Part shown: positions 1 to 7,779 of the stretch, piece by piece
How positions within the stretch are numbered: the first letter of the stretch is position 1
How the letters are laid out: every line of letters starts with the position of its first letter
Assembly (NCBI GenBank): GCA_905236685.1
Contig: CAJOPD010000070.1
Location: 1-21,902, forward strand
Reading direction: 5' to 3'
DNA length: 21,902 nt
Source of the DNA: an uncultured Clostridia bacterium
GTDB lineage: Bacteria; Bacillota; Clostridia; UBA1381
The notes under the pieces: generated by a model
Databases searched by the model: none
What the model saw: the letters and a program-made list of their open reading frames with translations, nothing else
Told to the model about the DNA's origin: nothing
Translations under genes and position numbers: made by a program

Positions 1-524
1 CCTTGTATACCCTGTATGCCCTGCTCGCCGATATCGCCCTTCGGTCCCTGCGCTCCCTGCTCGCCTCTTGCGGCAAAGCCTGTGTCAACATATTCTCCTG
101 CTGTCATATCGTATGTAAGCCAGTTTCCGCCTTCGCTGATTACGGGAACGCTGTTTCTCAAAAGCGTTTCCCATAAATCCTCCTGCGGAGGCTGGGGCGC
201 TGTTCCCTCGGAATACGCCCCCGCTTCAACCGAAAGCGGAAGCCAGTTTGTAGAAATCCGTTTTTCGCCGTCACATTCGCCATAACAGCCGAGATACACC
301 AAGCCTTCATTTTCAAGCACTTCATATGGCAAACTGCATTTTCCGTCTGAAATCGGGGTTACATATACATTTTCGCCTTTTTTGAATACGGCAAACCATA
401 CGGCATTTTCTTCGCAGTCTATGCTGAATTCGCACAGATATATGTTTTTGTTGCCCGAAACTCCGTCAAAGCGCGTCATCTCGTAAAGATAGTCATCTTT
501 AATTTTAAATCTGTATATCATCAT
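1..524 (-). CDS. Phage tail fibre with collagen-like repeats (partial, C-terminus off the left edge)
   Basis: The reading frame is open from ATG 524-522 to the window edge, about 174 codons. The first 150 or so residues form a globular, beta-rich-looking domain (starts MMIYRFKIKDDYLYEM) with no family I can name. From about residue 154 the frame turns into Gly-X-Y triplets (GEQ GAQ GPK GDI GEQ GIQ), the collagen-like triple-helix repeat common in phage tail fibres. It is the last gene of the tail block seen here, so a receptor-binding or host-contact role is likely. Its start overlaps the stop of the upstream baseplate gene. ATG 524 and ATG 521 are adjacent in frame; GAGGTG lies 2 nt before the first and 5 nt before the second, so 521 may be the true start. 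The end and any C-terminal adhesin are not visible. Confidence 0.8.
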   Translation of the reverse strand, partial: MMIYRFKIKDDYLYEMTRFDGVSGNKNIYLCEFSIDCEENAVWFAVFKKGENVYVTPISDGKCSLPYEVLENEGLVYLGCYGECDGEKRISTNWLPLSVEAGAYSEGTAPQPPQEDLWETLLRNSVPVISEGGNWLTYDMTAGEYVDTGFAARGEQGAQGPKGDIGEQGIQGIQ

Positions 525-1288
525 CTCACCTCAAAATCAATATCAAATTCCGTTCCATATGGATTTTCAAAGTGCAGAACCGAGCCATTGCGCGTAACAA
601 TCATACTTCCGTCATAAGCCCCGTCGGTATTTCTGAAAGGAAAGCACCTTGTAGAGCTTCCGTCAGGAAACTCCAAACAGCCCATATCTGCATACCCTCG
701 CGAATTGGTGAGCTCATAGACTATGTATTTCCACCCGTTAAAGCCCACATCAATATCAAAATCACCGTAAGTGCCCTGTTCGCGCGTTATATTTTTGGTA
801 ACACCGATATTCTGCGGCTCTGCCGTAAGTGAGATTTTCGCCTTGGCAAAACGGCGTCTGTCAAAAACCGTGCCGTAATAATCGATTTCGGCAAGCGGTA
901 CTGTGCCTTCGCCTCCGCTTTCCTCCGAAACAACAACATTTATTCTGTTGTGAAGAACATCGCGCTCCAAATACACATATTCATATTTGTTCGGCGTATG
1001 GTTTATACCGTAACCGTCCTCATCAAACACGATTTGTGAGCCGTCATTCATAAAGCAGGCTCCCGCTGAAATTTTGTATGTTCCGCCGTCATTCACAACA
1101 AGGCAGCTTGTATCCATAAACTGCACGCCGCCGCCTATCATCTGGGCTATTGCCGAATTCAAGTCCGAGATTGCGTCAATCCCGAGCGGATAGTTTGATA
1201 CACCGCCCGAAATTATACCGGAAATTGCGTCATTTACATCTTGTGCGGTATAAATGCTGTCATCCATAAATAAACATTTGTATCCCAT
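521..1288 (-). CDS. Phage baseplate/minor tail protein
   Basis: A 255-residue protein in the tail module, between the Gp37-like tail protein and the collagen-repeat fibre. The N-terminal 50 residues look helical and Gly/Ser-rich (DAISGIISGGVSNYPLGIDA). The middle looks beta-rich, with KYEYVYLERDVLHNRINVVV followed by an acidic EIDYYGTVFDRRRFAKAKI stretch, as in baseplate proteins of clostridial siphovirus prophages. No enzymatic motif is visible. The start ATG follows GGAGG by 7 nt and directly abuts the upstream stop (TAAATG); the stop overlaps the next gene's start, so all three genes are probably translationally coupled. The role as a link between tail tip and fibre is inferred from position. 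I do not recognise a precise family. Confidence 0.65.
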   Translation of the reverse strand: MGYKCLFMDDSIYTAQDVNDAISGIISGGVSNYPLGIDAISDLNSAIAQMIGGGVQFMDTSCLVVNDGGTYKISAGACFMNDGSQIVFDEDGYGINHTPNKYEYVYLERDVLHNRINVVVSEESGGEGTVPLAEIDYYGTVFDRRRFAKAKISLTAEPQNIGVTKNITREQGTYGDFDIDVGFNGWKYIVYELTNSRGYADMGCLEFPDGSSTRCFPFRNTDGAYDGSMIVTRNGSVLHFENPYGTEFDIDFEVR

Positions 1289-2203
1289 TTAGTTTCCTCC
1301 TGTTTCGGTAAAAATGGGGACTTCTTCGGTTGCTCCGTCCTTTACAAAAAGGCGTACTCCCGATATTGCCTTCCGCGCAGTTGTCCTCCATTTACCTTTA
1401 TTTATCTGTATTCTTAAAGTATCCCCAAGACTGTAATCCTTGCCGTATTTAAGACCGTTAAGCTTTAAAAGCACCTCACTATTCATCTTTTTCTTTGCAA
1501 GCTCGGATACAGCTTCCGCTTCTGTGTTTGATGTAAGCAGCGCTTCCCAGCGGTAAATCCCCTGTTTTGTCCCTGAAATATAGCCGTTTTCTCCGTAATA
1601 ACCGCAGTCGGCAAGGTCAAGTATATCCTCGCATACTGCCGTTTCATAGGCATTTTTGTTCGGCTCGGATATTAAAAGCGGAATTTCCTGCCCTTTTATG
1701 ACCGAAAACCGCCATTTTTTGTTTTTTGCGTCAAAATCCAATTTATGCCCCAGCTCCGCTTGCAAAAGGCAGCCGATTACTGCATCGTAAACGGTTGAAA
1801 ATGCCGTTCTTATAACCGTTACCGTATCGCTTTGAGGCGGTTGGCTTACCTCAAAATCGGCAACATCGGAAAAGGCGTCTGACACAAGATTGTTGCATAT
1901 AATACCTGCCTGCCCCGTGATGCTTGCCGTCTTGGGTGCAATTCTTTTTTCCAAAAGCCAGTTTGCCGTTCTGCCGTAAAGCACAAGCTCGTCATTGACC
2001 TCGCGCCCCGTTATTATCGCGCTTTTATCGCCGTCACATACGGCTATATATCGGTTTTTCGCAGTTATCTCTGTAAGCTCCGATGTGAGCGGAAAATGCG
2101 CTTCAAAAGTGCCTATTTCATTATAATAAAGGGTCCAGCTCACACTTTTCACCTTCGGCTCGGCATATATCATTTCAAAGTCAAAATTATAAAAAATCAG
2201 CAT
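1289..2203 (-). CDS. Siphovirus Gp37-like tail protein (ReqiPepy6 Gp37 type)
   Basis: 304 residues starting MLIFYNFDFEMIYAEPKVKSV. The N-terminal pattern of a beta strand, then SWTLYYNEIGTFEAHFPLTSE, then YIAVCDGDKSAIITGREV and LYGRTANWLLEKRI, is characteristic of the siphovirus ReqiPepy6 Gp37-like tail proteins. These occupy the tail-tip hub (Tal/gp27-like) position. The gene follows the Dit gene immediately, the normal order for a tail-tip protein. The Dit stop lies just before this start; GGAGG sits about 12 nt upstream of the ATG, rather far. No peptidase or lysozyme domain is visible, so it looks structural only. Family assignment is from residue pattern memory, not a search. Confidence 0.72.
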   Translation of the reverse strand: MLIFYNFDFEMIYAEPKVKSVSWTLYYNEIGTFEAHFPLTSELTEITAKNRYIAVCDGDKSAIITGREVNDELVLYGRTANWLLEKRIAPKTASITGQAGIICNNLVSDAFSDVADFEVSQPPQSDTVTVIRTAFSTVYDAVIGCLLQAELGHKLDFDAKNKKWRFSVIKGQEIPLLISEPNKNAYETAVCEDILDLADCGYYGENGYISGTKQGIYRWEALLTSNTEAEAVSELAKKKMNSEVLLKLNGLKYGKDYSLGDTLRIQINKGKWRTTARKAISGVRLFVKDGATEEVPIFTETGGN

Positions 2204-2204
2204 T

Positions 2205-3047
2205 TTAACTTACCGCCTCCAAAAACCGCTCATTATACCTTAAAAACACTTCAAGCTCGGTATTTGCCGTGCCTATGCTAACCTCTATATCGTTATCGCC
2301 TGGATATAGATGAAATCCGTCAAAAAAGCTGTCGTCCGCAAGGTATGCCAAAAGATTATCGCCGTTTTGATTTGTTATTCTGCGGTTTTTTACATCTACC
2401 GTTATAAATTCATTACTTAAAGGTTCATAGTTAATGGTAAGGCTTTCGCCGCTGGTATGGTTTTGTATATATAGGTACCCGCTCGGGTTGCGCCCTGCCT
2501 TTATGATTATTACCGGCTCTGTTTCCGCATTTGAGCTTATAAACACATTCCGCCTTGTTACGCGCTCTGAAAACATACCCGGGAACACAAAATCACAGCT
2601 TAATCTCGGGATAACCTTGAAAATCGGCAGTTCATACGCCTGGGCGCTCTCAAAATACGGCTCGTCACATATGAACTGGACTGTAAACGGGATATAATTC
2701 CCCTTTTTCAGCTGCGGCACAAACTGCGTGCAATATGCTCTTATGCGCCGATTGCCGTCCTCCTGCCGTATTTCTAAAATACCCTCGCTGTCAAGCACTA
2801 AAAGCCCTTCTGTATACTCCGATTTGCCGTTTTCGGTCATAAAAAAATCGCCCTTTAAGGTTATAGTACGGGCATTTACCCGAACGCTTACCGTTTCCTG
2901 ACCGATATAGTTTTCAAAAACACAGCTTTTATAGCTTTTCCCCGAAAGTCCCAGTCCGTCAGCCTCTATTATGCGCCAGCTGCTCCCTGACGCACCGCCG
3001 CCGAAGGTAACGCTGCCTTTTTCATTATAAAAAATAATTTCAAACAT
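2205..3047 (-). CDS. Distal tail protein (Dit-like, Sipho_tail family)
   Basis: 280 residues. The pattern GSSWRIIEADGLGLSGKSYK followed by an ENYIGQETVSVRVNARTITLKGDF segment is the N-terminal belt domain of Dit/phage tail family proteins, which form a hexameric ring joining the tail tube to the tip. The later region (FTVQFICDEPYFES, then GRNPSGYLYIQNHTSGESLTINY and RRITNQNGDNLLAYL) matches the second half of this family, whose members are usually 230-300 residues. It lies directly after the tape measure gene, the conserved position for Dit. The start is firm: GAGGAGG lies 5 nt upstream of the ATG and overlaps the tape measure stop codon. Confidence 0.83.
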   Translation of the reverse strand: MFEIIFYNEKGSVTFGGGASGSSWRIIEADGLGLSGKSYKSCVFENYIGQETVSVRVNARTITLKGDFFMTENGKSEYTEGLLVLDSEGILEIRQEDGNRRIRAYCTQFVPQLKKGNYIPFTVQFICDEPYFESAQAYELPIFKVIPRLSCDFVFPGMFSERVTRRNVFISSNAETEPVIIIKAGRNPSGYLYIQNHTSGESLTINYEPLSNEFITVDVKNRRITNQNGDNLLAYLADDSFFDGFHLYPGDNDIEVSIGTANTELEVFLRYNERFLEAVS

Positions 3048-3057
3048 TCTGTCCTCC

Positions 3058-4200
3058 TCAGGTCACTCCCGAAAGCCTCTTGATTGTTTCAAAACGCCTT
3101 ATTTCTTCAACTGTATCCCGTGCATCGGAAGACTGTATATTGTACGATGTATTTGAGGTATTGTAAGTATTTCCGCCCATTACTGCGGTGTATGTCCCGA
3201 TTTCGCTGTTAAAGGCCTCTATCACCGAGCGTATTCTTGACATCTGCGTTTCAATTTCCTCTATAAATGCGTCGCCGAATTTTTGCGCGGAAAGGCTCCC
3301 GCTTACAAAAAAGCCTTCGGGGATTTCGTACCCCGCACGGTTTAAAACCTCCTTCATATGCTCATATGAATTCTCAATACCTTCCGCAAAATCATCTTCG
3401 TATGCCTTCGCCGCAACGGCATCTGCAAGCATATTCCGCTCGTTCCACGCAGAAAGATAATTAAAAACCGTGCTGTCGGTACTTCCTTTAATACTTCTTA
3501 AAAGTCCTAATGCGGCTCCAAAATCAAGCCCTTTTAACTCGGCTAAAAAGTCTTTTTGAATATCGTCGCTTATTCCAATGCCTTTTGCTCTTTCCGAAAA
3601 ATCCTCCGTGAGTCTCACATACTCTTTTATCCTGTCAATGTCCTTCTGCATATCGTGCATTGAGTAATAAGTTACGGTTTCATTATCAAAGGTCATTGTG
3701 TTTTTATCAAAAAGATTGCCTGCGCTTTTGAGGCTTTGGGCAAAACTTGCCTGCTTGTTTATTACTTCGCTGAGTTTGGTTGATGCGTATTCCGAAATAT
3801 CGTCATAAAGAGAAATAATGTTCTTCTTTTCCTCTTCCAGCACCCTTTTCTGATACTCGTATATTTCGGCGGTATATTTAAGCCATTTCTGCGTTCCTTT
3901 TCCGAAATATCTGTCACGCAGGCGTTCAAGCTTTACATAGTATTCATCTTCGCTTATGAGATTTACCTCTTTTTGATAGTTCAGCTTTTCATACATCTGC
4001 GAAAATACCTTAACTACCTGTTTATCGTTTTCGTAAAATCCCGATGCGATATCGCTTACAATGTATTTGCCTATTTCATTTTTTATTTTAGAGCCTTCCG
4101 TTCCGAGTGAAAATGCGGATTTTATCTCGCTCAAAACATTTTTTGCCCAGCCCTTTATCTTTTCTTTTATATCCGAATTGAATTCAAATAAATTGTTCAT
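3058..4200 (-). CDS. Short tape measure protein (position-inferred)
   Basis: 380 residues, almost entirely predicted helical, with long charged heptad-like stretches (for example KRVLEEEKKNIISLYDDISEYASTKL). It lies between the Gp15-type tail chaperone and Dit, the place of the tape measure protein that sets tail length and occupies the tube lumen. Two features are unusual: most siphovirus tape measures exceed 600 residues and carry hydrophobic segments, whereas this one is short and shows no membrane-spanning segment. At about 0.15 nm per residue the tail would be under 60 nm (inference). I chose ATG 4200 (MNNLFEF) because GAAAGGGG precedes it by about 5 nt; the in-frame ATG at 4215 has no such site. 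The C-terminus has an Asn/Ser/Thr-rich linker (GGNTYNTSNTSYN) before a short helical tail. Confidence 0.65.
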   Translation of the reverse strand: MNNLFEFNSDIKEKIKGWAKNVLSEIKSAFSLGTEGSKIKNEIGKYIVSDIASGFYENDKQVVKVFSQMYEKLNYQKEVNLISEDEYYVKLERLRDRYFGKGTQKWLKYTAEIYEYQKRVLEEEKKNIISLYDDISEYASTKLSEVINKQASFAQSLKSAGNLFDKNTMTFDNETVTYYSMHDMQKDIDRIKEYVRLTEDFSERAKGIGISDDIQKDFLAELKGLDFGAALGLLRSIKGSTDSTVFNYLSAWNERNMLADAVAAKAYEDDFAEGIENSYEHMKEVLNRAGYEIPEGFFVSGSLSAQKFGDAFIEEIETQMSRIRSVIEAFNSEIGTYTAVMGGNTYNTSNTSYNIQSSDARDTVEEIRRFETIKRLSGVT

Positions 4201-4249
4201 TTTTGCCCCTTTCATTTTGAGGCGTACCGTGCAAAAGGAGCTGTATGAA

Positions 4250-4819
4250 TTAAAATGCCTTGGCTAATTCCTCGGCAATATTCTTTTCGCCGAGCGCCGT
4301 TCTGCTTTCAAGACGGTAAAATTCCTTCATTTTACGGCAGAAATTCCGCCGTTTTGTATCCTCGATTTCTGCAAGGTTAATACTGCGCCAAAGGACCGCT
4401 TTTTTCAGTCTGCTGTTTTCGGATAATCCGTCCAAAAGCGCAAGGAATTTGTACCAATGCATAGAGCTTTCCGAAAGGTCAATCCCGTATTCCTGAAAAA
4501 AAGAGGTGAAAATGTAATCCGCGTCCTCGGTAAAATCGAATACCTTTTCTGCGGGTTTCGCTTCGCCCTTTCCCTTTTGTGTTCCTGCAAAAAAGCTGAA
4601 AAGAACGCTCAGCGTTCCCTCATAGCTATCGGGAAGATTTTTGCATTTACAAGGGTCAAAACAGCAAAGCACGGCGTCTGTGAACTTTTCGGCGGGACTT
4701 TTGCTTTTATCCTTCATTATTTCGTGAAATTTAAGCCACACTTTAAAATCTGTTTTTATCGGGTAACTCCTTCCGCAAAGGCTTACACTTTCGGGAAACT
4801 TGTCGGTAATTATATTCAT
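4250..4819 (-). CDS. Gp15-type tail assembly chaperone
   Basis: 189 residues starting MNIITDKFPESV. The pattern of a short N-terminal beta segment (VSLCGRSYPIKTDFKVWLKFHEIM), a Cys-containing turn (CCFDPCKC), an acidic FDFTEDADYIFTSFFQEYGIDL segment and a WYKFLALLDGLSENS helix is typical of the bacteriophage Gp15 family. These proteins sit before the tape measure and act as tail assembly chaperones. I chose ATG 4819 because AGAAGGAG lies 4 nt upstream; a GTG at 4837 would extend the frame but has no ribosome binding site. Many phages place a second, smaller chaperone gene upstream or use a frameshift here. No separate gene is present, and I did not see a convincing slippery site. Confidence 0.75.
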   Translation of the reverse strand: MNIITDKFPESVSLCGRSYPIKTDFKVWLKFHEIMKDKSKSPAEKFTDAVLCCFDPCKCKNLPDSYEGTLSVLFSFFAGTQKGKGEAKPAEKVFDFTEDADYIFTSFFQEYGIDLSESSMHWYKFLALLDGLSENSRLKKAVLWRSINLAEIEDTKRRNFCRKMKEFYRLESRTALGEKNIAEELAKAF

Positions 4820-4847
4820 ACTGCTCCTTCTCGGCACACTTATTTTT

Positions 4848-5330
4848 TTATTCCGCTTCGGTAAAGGTCAGCGTCTGCCAGCTGTCCTCCGTTTCCGCCG
4901 TACCGAAAACGATTTCTCCCGAAGCCTTCATATTTCCGCTTAAAGTATATGTTTCACTGTCATCGCCCTCCGCTGACGGAATTATGGAAAACTCCCTCTT
5001 TATTGCGTTGCAAACGCCGTTTGAATCAGCAGTTGTAAGGTCGACAATAACAATGCTTCTTACGGCATTTTCGCCTGTCAGTTCGCGGTCTGATATTTGC
5101 GAAAACTCATTATGTACGGTATTGTTCGGTTCATAATCCATTTTATAGGATATTGAAGGCGAATAGCCGACAACGGCGTTTCTCTCGGCACTCTCGTCAA
5201 TGTATTTGCGGGAGTATTCCTTGGGATTTTTTGATACGGAAAGCTCGGTAAAGCCTGTCATACGCCTGTAAACAGCGCTTCCGTTTTCCGTAACCTGCAT
5301 AAACGCCAATTTTTCACTTCGTTTTATCAT
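4848..5330 (-). CDS. Major tail tube protein
   Basis: 160 residues. The segment YSRKYIDESAERNAVVGYSPSISYKMDYEPNN, followed by a conserved EFSQISDRELTGENAVRSIVIVDL stretch, is characteristic of the tail tube proteins of clostridial siphovirus prophages. The C-terminal half alternates short beta segments (ETYTLSGNMKASGEIVFG) as expected for the tube fold. It lies between the tail completion gene and the tail chaperone gene, the normal place for the tube subunit. GAGGG lies 7 nt before the ATG, supporting this start. Expected to be among the most abundant products of the cluster. Family is recognised by pattern only. Confidence 0.78.
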   Translation of the reverse strand: MIKRSEKLAFMQVTENGSAVYRRMTGFTELSVSKNPKEYSRKYIDESAERNAVVGYSPSISYKMDYEPNNTVHNEFSQISDRELTGENAVRSIVIVDLTTADSNGVCNAIKREFSIIPSAEGDDSETYTLSGNMKASGEIVFGTAETEDSWQTLTFTEAE

Positions 5331-5350
5331 ATATTTTCCCTCTCACATTT

Positions 5351-5773
5351 TTAATTTTTCTTTTTATAAAGCAGTCTTAGCTCTGTCTGAAATCTTGCAG
5401 ATGTCCTTGCCGTATCGTAAAGCGTTCCGCTGTTTGTTACCTCTATCGCCTCGGCAGTAAAGCCCAAATCCGATAAATCGGGCAGTTTTTTTGCGGAATT
5501 CTGGGCTTCTATCCAGCTTTCAAATTCCTCAAAAAACTGTGAAATCCGCAGGTTTTCGAGAACATCACGGTCGTAAACAATTCTTCCTGCTATCAAAAAG
5601 CAAAACTGCATAAGACATTCACCGTCGCTGTAACGCTTTACAACGGGATTTTTGGGCACATTTTCTATTGAAAAACTGCCCCGTTCAGACGGTAAATAGT
5701 TAATATTTACCGTCTTTCCCGCAAAGTTCGGACAGCTTTCCAGATAGTTTTTTACGCTTTTGATTATACTCAT
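5351..5773 (-). CDS. Tail completion / minor capsid protein
   Basis: 140 residues. The layout is a short N-terminal helix (SIIKSVKNYLESCP), then a segment around ENVPKNPVVKRYSDGECLMQFCF, a helix FFEEFESWIEAQNSAKKLPDL, and an ATS/TSARFQTELRLLYKKK C-terminal strand. This matches a small protein family encoded just before the tail tube gene in Firmicutes siphoviruses, usually called minor capsid or tail completion (terminator) protein. The ATG follows GAGGT by 5 nt, two bases after the upstream stop. Homologues are sometimes mislabelled as chloramphenicol resistance proteins; nothing here resembles an acetyltransferase or efflux pump. The exact role is inferred from gene order. Confidence 0.68.
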   Translation of the reverse strand: MSIIKSVKNYLESCPNFAGKTVNINYLPSERGSFSIENVPKNPVVKRYSDGECLMQFCFLIAGRIVYDRDVLENLRISQFFEEFESWIEAQNSAKKLPDLSDLGFTAEAIEVTNSGTLYDTARTSARFQTELRLLYKKKN

Positions 5774-6070
5774 CTATACCTCACACACCAGCCTGTAATG
5801 CGGTGCTGTCCCCCTTAAATTACTGAATATTTTTGTCACCTTAAAATCGGTATCCCTGTTTGCGTCGCCTGTATGCTCACCAATTCTCACAAAATCGCCT
5901 ATCGAAAATTCCGTTTCCGATTTTGCGGGTATCCTTACCGTGCATACACTGCTTTCAAAAAAGCCTTTTTGCTTTATCCCGTTTTTGTCCTCCGAGAATA
6001 CAGTTCTTGCCGATATTAAGGGAAAGCACTGTCTTTTTCCGTTATGCCAGACTGTAACCTTTTCCGTCAC
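5774..6070 (-). CDS. Phage minor capsid / head-tail joining protein (GTG start)
   Basis: 98 residues starting at GTG (MTEKVTVWHNGKRQCF). AGGTGAT lies 5 nt upstream of the GTG, so the start is well supported. The GTG overlaps the upstream stop (GTGA at 6070-6067), indicating coupled translation. The protein looks mostly beta, with a FSIGDFVRIGEHTGDANRDTDF segment typical of small head-completion (stopper-like) proteins that follow the connector gene. The family is not certain. The position between the connector-like gene and the tail completion gene supports a role at the head-tail interface. Confidence 0.6.
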   Translation of the reverse strand: MTEKVTVWHNGKRQCFPLISARTVFSEDKNGIKQKGFFESSVCTVRIPAKSETEFSIGDFVRIGEHTGDANRDTDFKVTKIFSNLRGTAPHYRLVCEV

Positions 6071-6396
6071 AGAACATCACCTCTATACAAAAGTCCGCTC
6101 CCTGAAAGCCATTTTTTTGCGATATTATAAATTCCGCTGTCCTTTTTGCCCTTTTCAAAATGCACGCTGTAACCGTCATTATTCTCCGACAGTATTCCTT
6201 CGCTTTTCGCGTTTTCATACAAAAGCTCGGCAGCCTCGCAAATACACATTTTCGCATTATCGTCCGAGGCGCCTGAAATATCCCCGCCTAAAAGGCGGTT
6301 TAATGCGGCTACGGCGCGCATTTCCCATAAATGAAAGCTTTCAAGCGGAATTTTTGCGTCCTTGCCGTAAGTTCTGCCGTAAAATCCCACTATCAT
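6067..6396 (-). CDS. Putative head-tail connector protein
   Basis: 109 residues, with a helix-rich N-terminal half (AVAALNRLLGGDISGASDDNAKMCICEAAELLYEN) and a short C-terminal GIYNIAKKWLSGSGLLYRGD segment. Immediately downstream of the major capsid gene, a small helical protein of about 100 residues is usually the head-tail connector (gp6/gp15-like), which forms a ring below the portal. AAGGAG lies 7 nt before the ATG and overlaps the capsid gene's stop region. The stop overlaps the next gene's GTG. Assignment rests on size, predicted helices and position rather than on a clear motif. Confidence 0.6.
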   Translation of the reverse strand: MIVGFYGRTYGKDAKIPLESFHLWEMRAVAALNRLLGGDISGASDDNAKMCICEAAELLYENAKSEGILSENNDGYSVHFEKGKKDSGIYNIAKKWLSGSGLLYRGDVL

Positions 6397-6407
6397 ATGA
6401 CTGCTCC

Positions 6408-7277
6408 TTATTCGTTAGCGTCAGCTGCTGCCGCTTCTTCCGCAAATTTTGCAAGCACTACCTTGCCCTCATTTGACAGAACAACGGTATAGAATTTGTC
6501 CGCCGATATGTCGGTAACACGCTTTAATGACTGTCTTTCGGTTTCCACATTTGTGTCTCTCTTTAAATAGATTGTAAGTGCGGGAGTTTCGTCCTCGCTC
6601 TCCTTGTCCTCGGAGATTTTTACAATCGGGCAGACATAGTGTCCGTCAACAAGCGGCACCTTCTTTGAAGGAACGACAACGGTGTTTGCGATTATGCCGA
6701 TTTCGCCTGTAATCATAGTATCGCCGAGGTATTTTTCTCTTGAAATAAAGTCCTCGTCGTGACGGAGCTGTGTCAGCTGTGAGGGGTGAACAAAGATTAC
6801 CTTGCGGCAGTTTGATTCCTCGCCGAACACATCAATGGCGTCAATTATGCCGTCATAGGAAATGATTTCATCTGTTTCATACTCCAAAGACGCGGTTTGA
6901 AGTGCGTCCATAGCGTCGCTGTCCACCTTTGCAGCTATTGCTGCTGCAAGCTGGTTGTTTGTTTCGCCGATTGGGTTTCCGTACCCTGACAAAATGGCTT
7001 CATCGGAAAGCTCAACAGCCTTCATCGCCTTTTTTATAGTAGCCTCTGTTGTGGTTGTAACCAGCTTTGTTGTGCCTACCGCAACACCTTCGGCAACATC
7101 ATCTGCGTCGCCTATGTAGGAATACTGCGGCACGATTATAGTGTCGCCCGCAACGCCTGTCAAAGTTGTATCAACCTTTGCAAAGGGCGCTACAACTATC
7201 TTCTTTTCAATTTTTGCGGAAATCATATCCGCCATAACAGTAGGATTTACCAAATCACTTATTTTTGTTAGTGCCAT
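6408..7277 (-). CDS. Major capsid protein, N4-gp56 type
   Basis: 289 residues, starting MALTKISDLVNPTVMADMISAKIEKK. The sequence fits the N4-gp56 family of HK97-fold capsid proteins: the early IVVAPFAKVDTTLTGVAGDTIIVPQY segment, the AVELSDEAILSGYGNPIGE helix-turn region, VDSDAMDALQTA, and the FVHPSQLTQLRHDEDFI strand-turn. The length matches the usual 280-310. No N-terminal delta domain is obvious, which agrees with a separate scaffold gene upstream. The ATG is preceded by GGTG at 6 nt, and a small hairpin lies in the leader at 7297-7314. A run of Ala/Asp at the C-terminus (EEAAAADANE) is low complexity. Expected to be highly expressed on induction. Confidence 0.85.
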   Translation of the reverse strand: MALTKISDLVNPTVMADMISAKIEKKIVVAPFAKVDTTLTGVAGDTIIVPQYSYIGDADDVAEGVAVGTTKLVTTTTEATIKKAMKAVELSDEAILSGYGNPIGETNNQLAAAIAAKVDSDAMDALQTASLEYETDEIISYDGIIDAIDVFGEESNCRKVIFVHPSQLTQLRHDEDFISREKYLGDTMITGEIGIIANTVVVPSKKVPLVDGHYVCPIVKISEDKESEDETPALTIYLKRDTNVETERQSLKRVTDISADKFYTVVLSNEGKVVLAKFAEEAAAADANE

Positions 7278-7296
7278 ATTTTCACCGTAACCTTTC

Positions 7297-7314
7297 TGCC
7301 CGCTTTATCGGGCA
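7297..7314 (-). other. Hairpin in the major capsid mRNA leader
   Basis: TGCCCG at 7297-7302 pairs with CGGGCA at 7309-7314 around a 6-nt loop, about 20 nt upstream of the capsid start codon on the minus strand. No T-run follows it in the minus direction, so it does not look like a terminator of the late operon. A stabilising or processing hairpin before a highly expressed gene is one possibility (inference). Confidence 0.4.
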
Positions 7315-7335
7315 ATAAAATTTTCAAAATGGTTT

Positions 7336-7779
7336 TTATCTTTCTTGAAGTTCTTTATAAAGCGCGGGGTTTTCCAAAAAAAGCTTCAATCTTTTTTTAT
7401 AGCTCATACCCTCAAAGCCCTTTTTTGTAAGCTCCTTCGCGCCCTTATTCTGCGCCGTAAACTGCGGTTTTTTGCTTTCGCTGTCAAAAAGATACCCGCA
7501 GCTTTTTTTAAGCGCTGCAATCTGCTCGCTGAGCCCCGTTAAGCCTTCCTCTTCGAGAGTGATTTTGTCAAGCTCCAAAAGCGCCTTTACCGCCTTTTTG
7601 TTTTTCGCACCGCTTGATGCGATTTCTTCATCTAAAAGCCTTTCTGTTTCCGCCTTTTTATAAGCTTCTTCGCTCTCTTTTTTGCCTCTTTTGAAAGCCT
7701 CGGTTTCCAGCTTTTCAAGCTCTTTAAACTGCTCCTCCGTTATGTTCGGGAAAAGCTTTTCAATATCCTTTTTCTTCAT
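7336..7779 (-). CDS. GP20-type phage scaffold protein
   Basis: 147 residues starting MKKKDIEKLFPNITEEQFKE. It is highly charged and probably a long coiled coil (LETEAFKRGKKESEEAYKKAETERLLDEEIASSGAKNKKAVKALLELDKITLEEEGLTG in outline), ending in a basic segment (MSYKKRLKLFLENPALYKEL). This is the pattern of the phage minor structural protein GP20 family, which serves as internal scaffold during procapsid assembly. It lies between portal and capsid, as expected. I chose ATG 7779 because AAAGGA lies about 9 nt upstream and the ATG overlaps the portal stop (ATGA at 7779-7776). The frame stays open upstream to 7851, but that part overlaps the portal gene and has no ribosome binding site. Confidence 0.8.
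   Translation of the reverse strand: MKKKDIEKLFPNITEEQFKELEKLETEAFKRGKKESEEAYKKAETERLLDEEIASSGAKNKKAVKALLELDKITLEEEGLTGLSEQIAALKKSCGYLFDSESKKPQFTAQNKGAKELTKKGFEGMSYKKRLKLFLENPALYKELQER

Noticed and set aside
16..285. Plus-strand frame rich in Pro, Cys and Ser
   Set aside because: It is the antisense of the collagen-like fibre gene, whose GXY codons create this composition.
4405..4590. A 61-codon minus-strand frame inside the tail chaperone gene, considered as a frameshift product
   Set aside because: I found no convincing slippery sequence, and the frame shows no protein-like pattern.
5351..5773. Possible antibiotic resistance gene, because homologues carry a chloramphenicol label in databases
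   Set aside because: No resistance motif is present, and size, sequence pattern and position all fit a tail completion/minor capsid protein.
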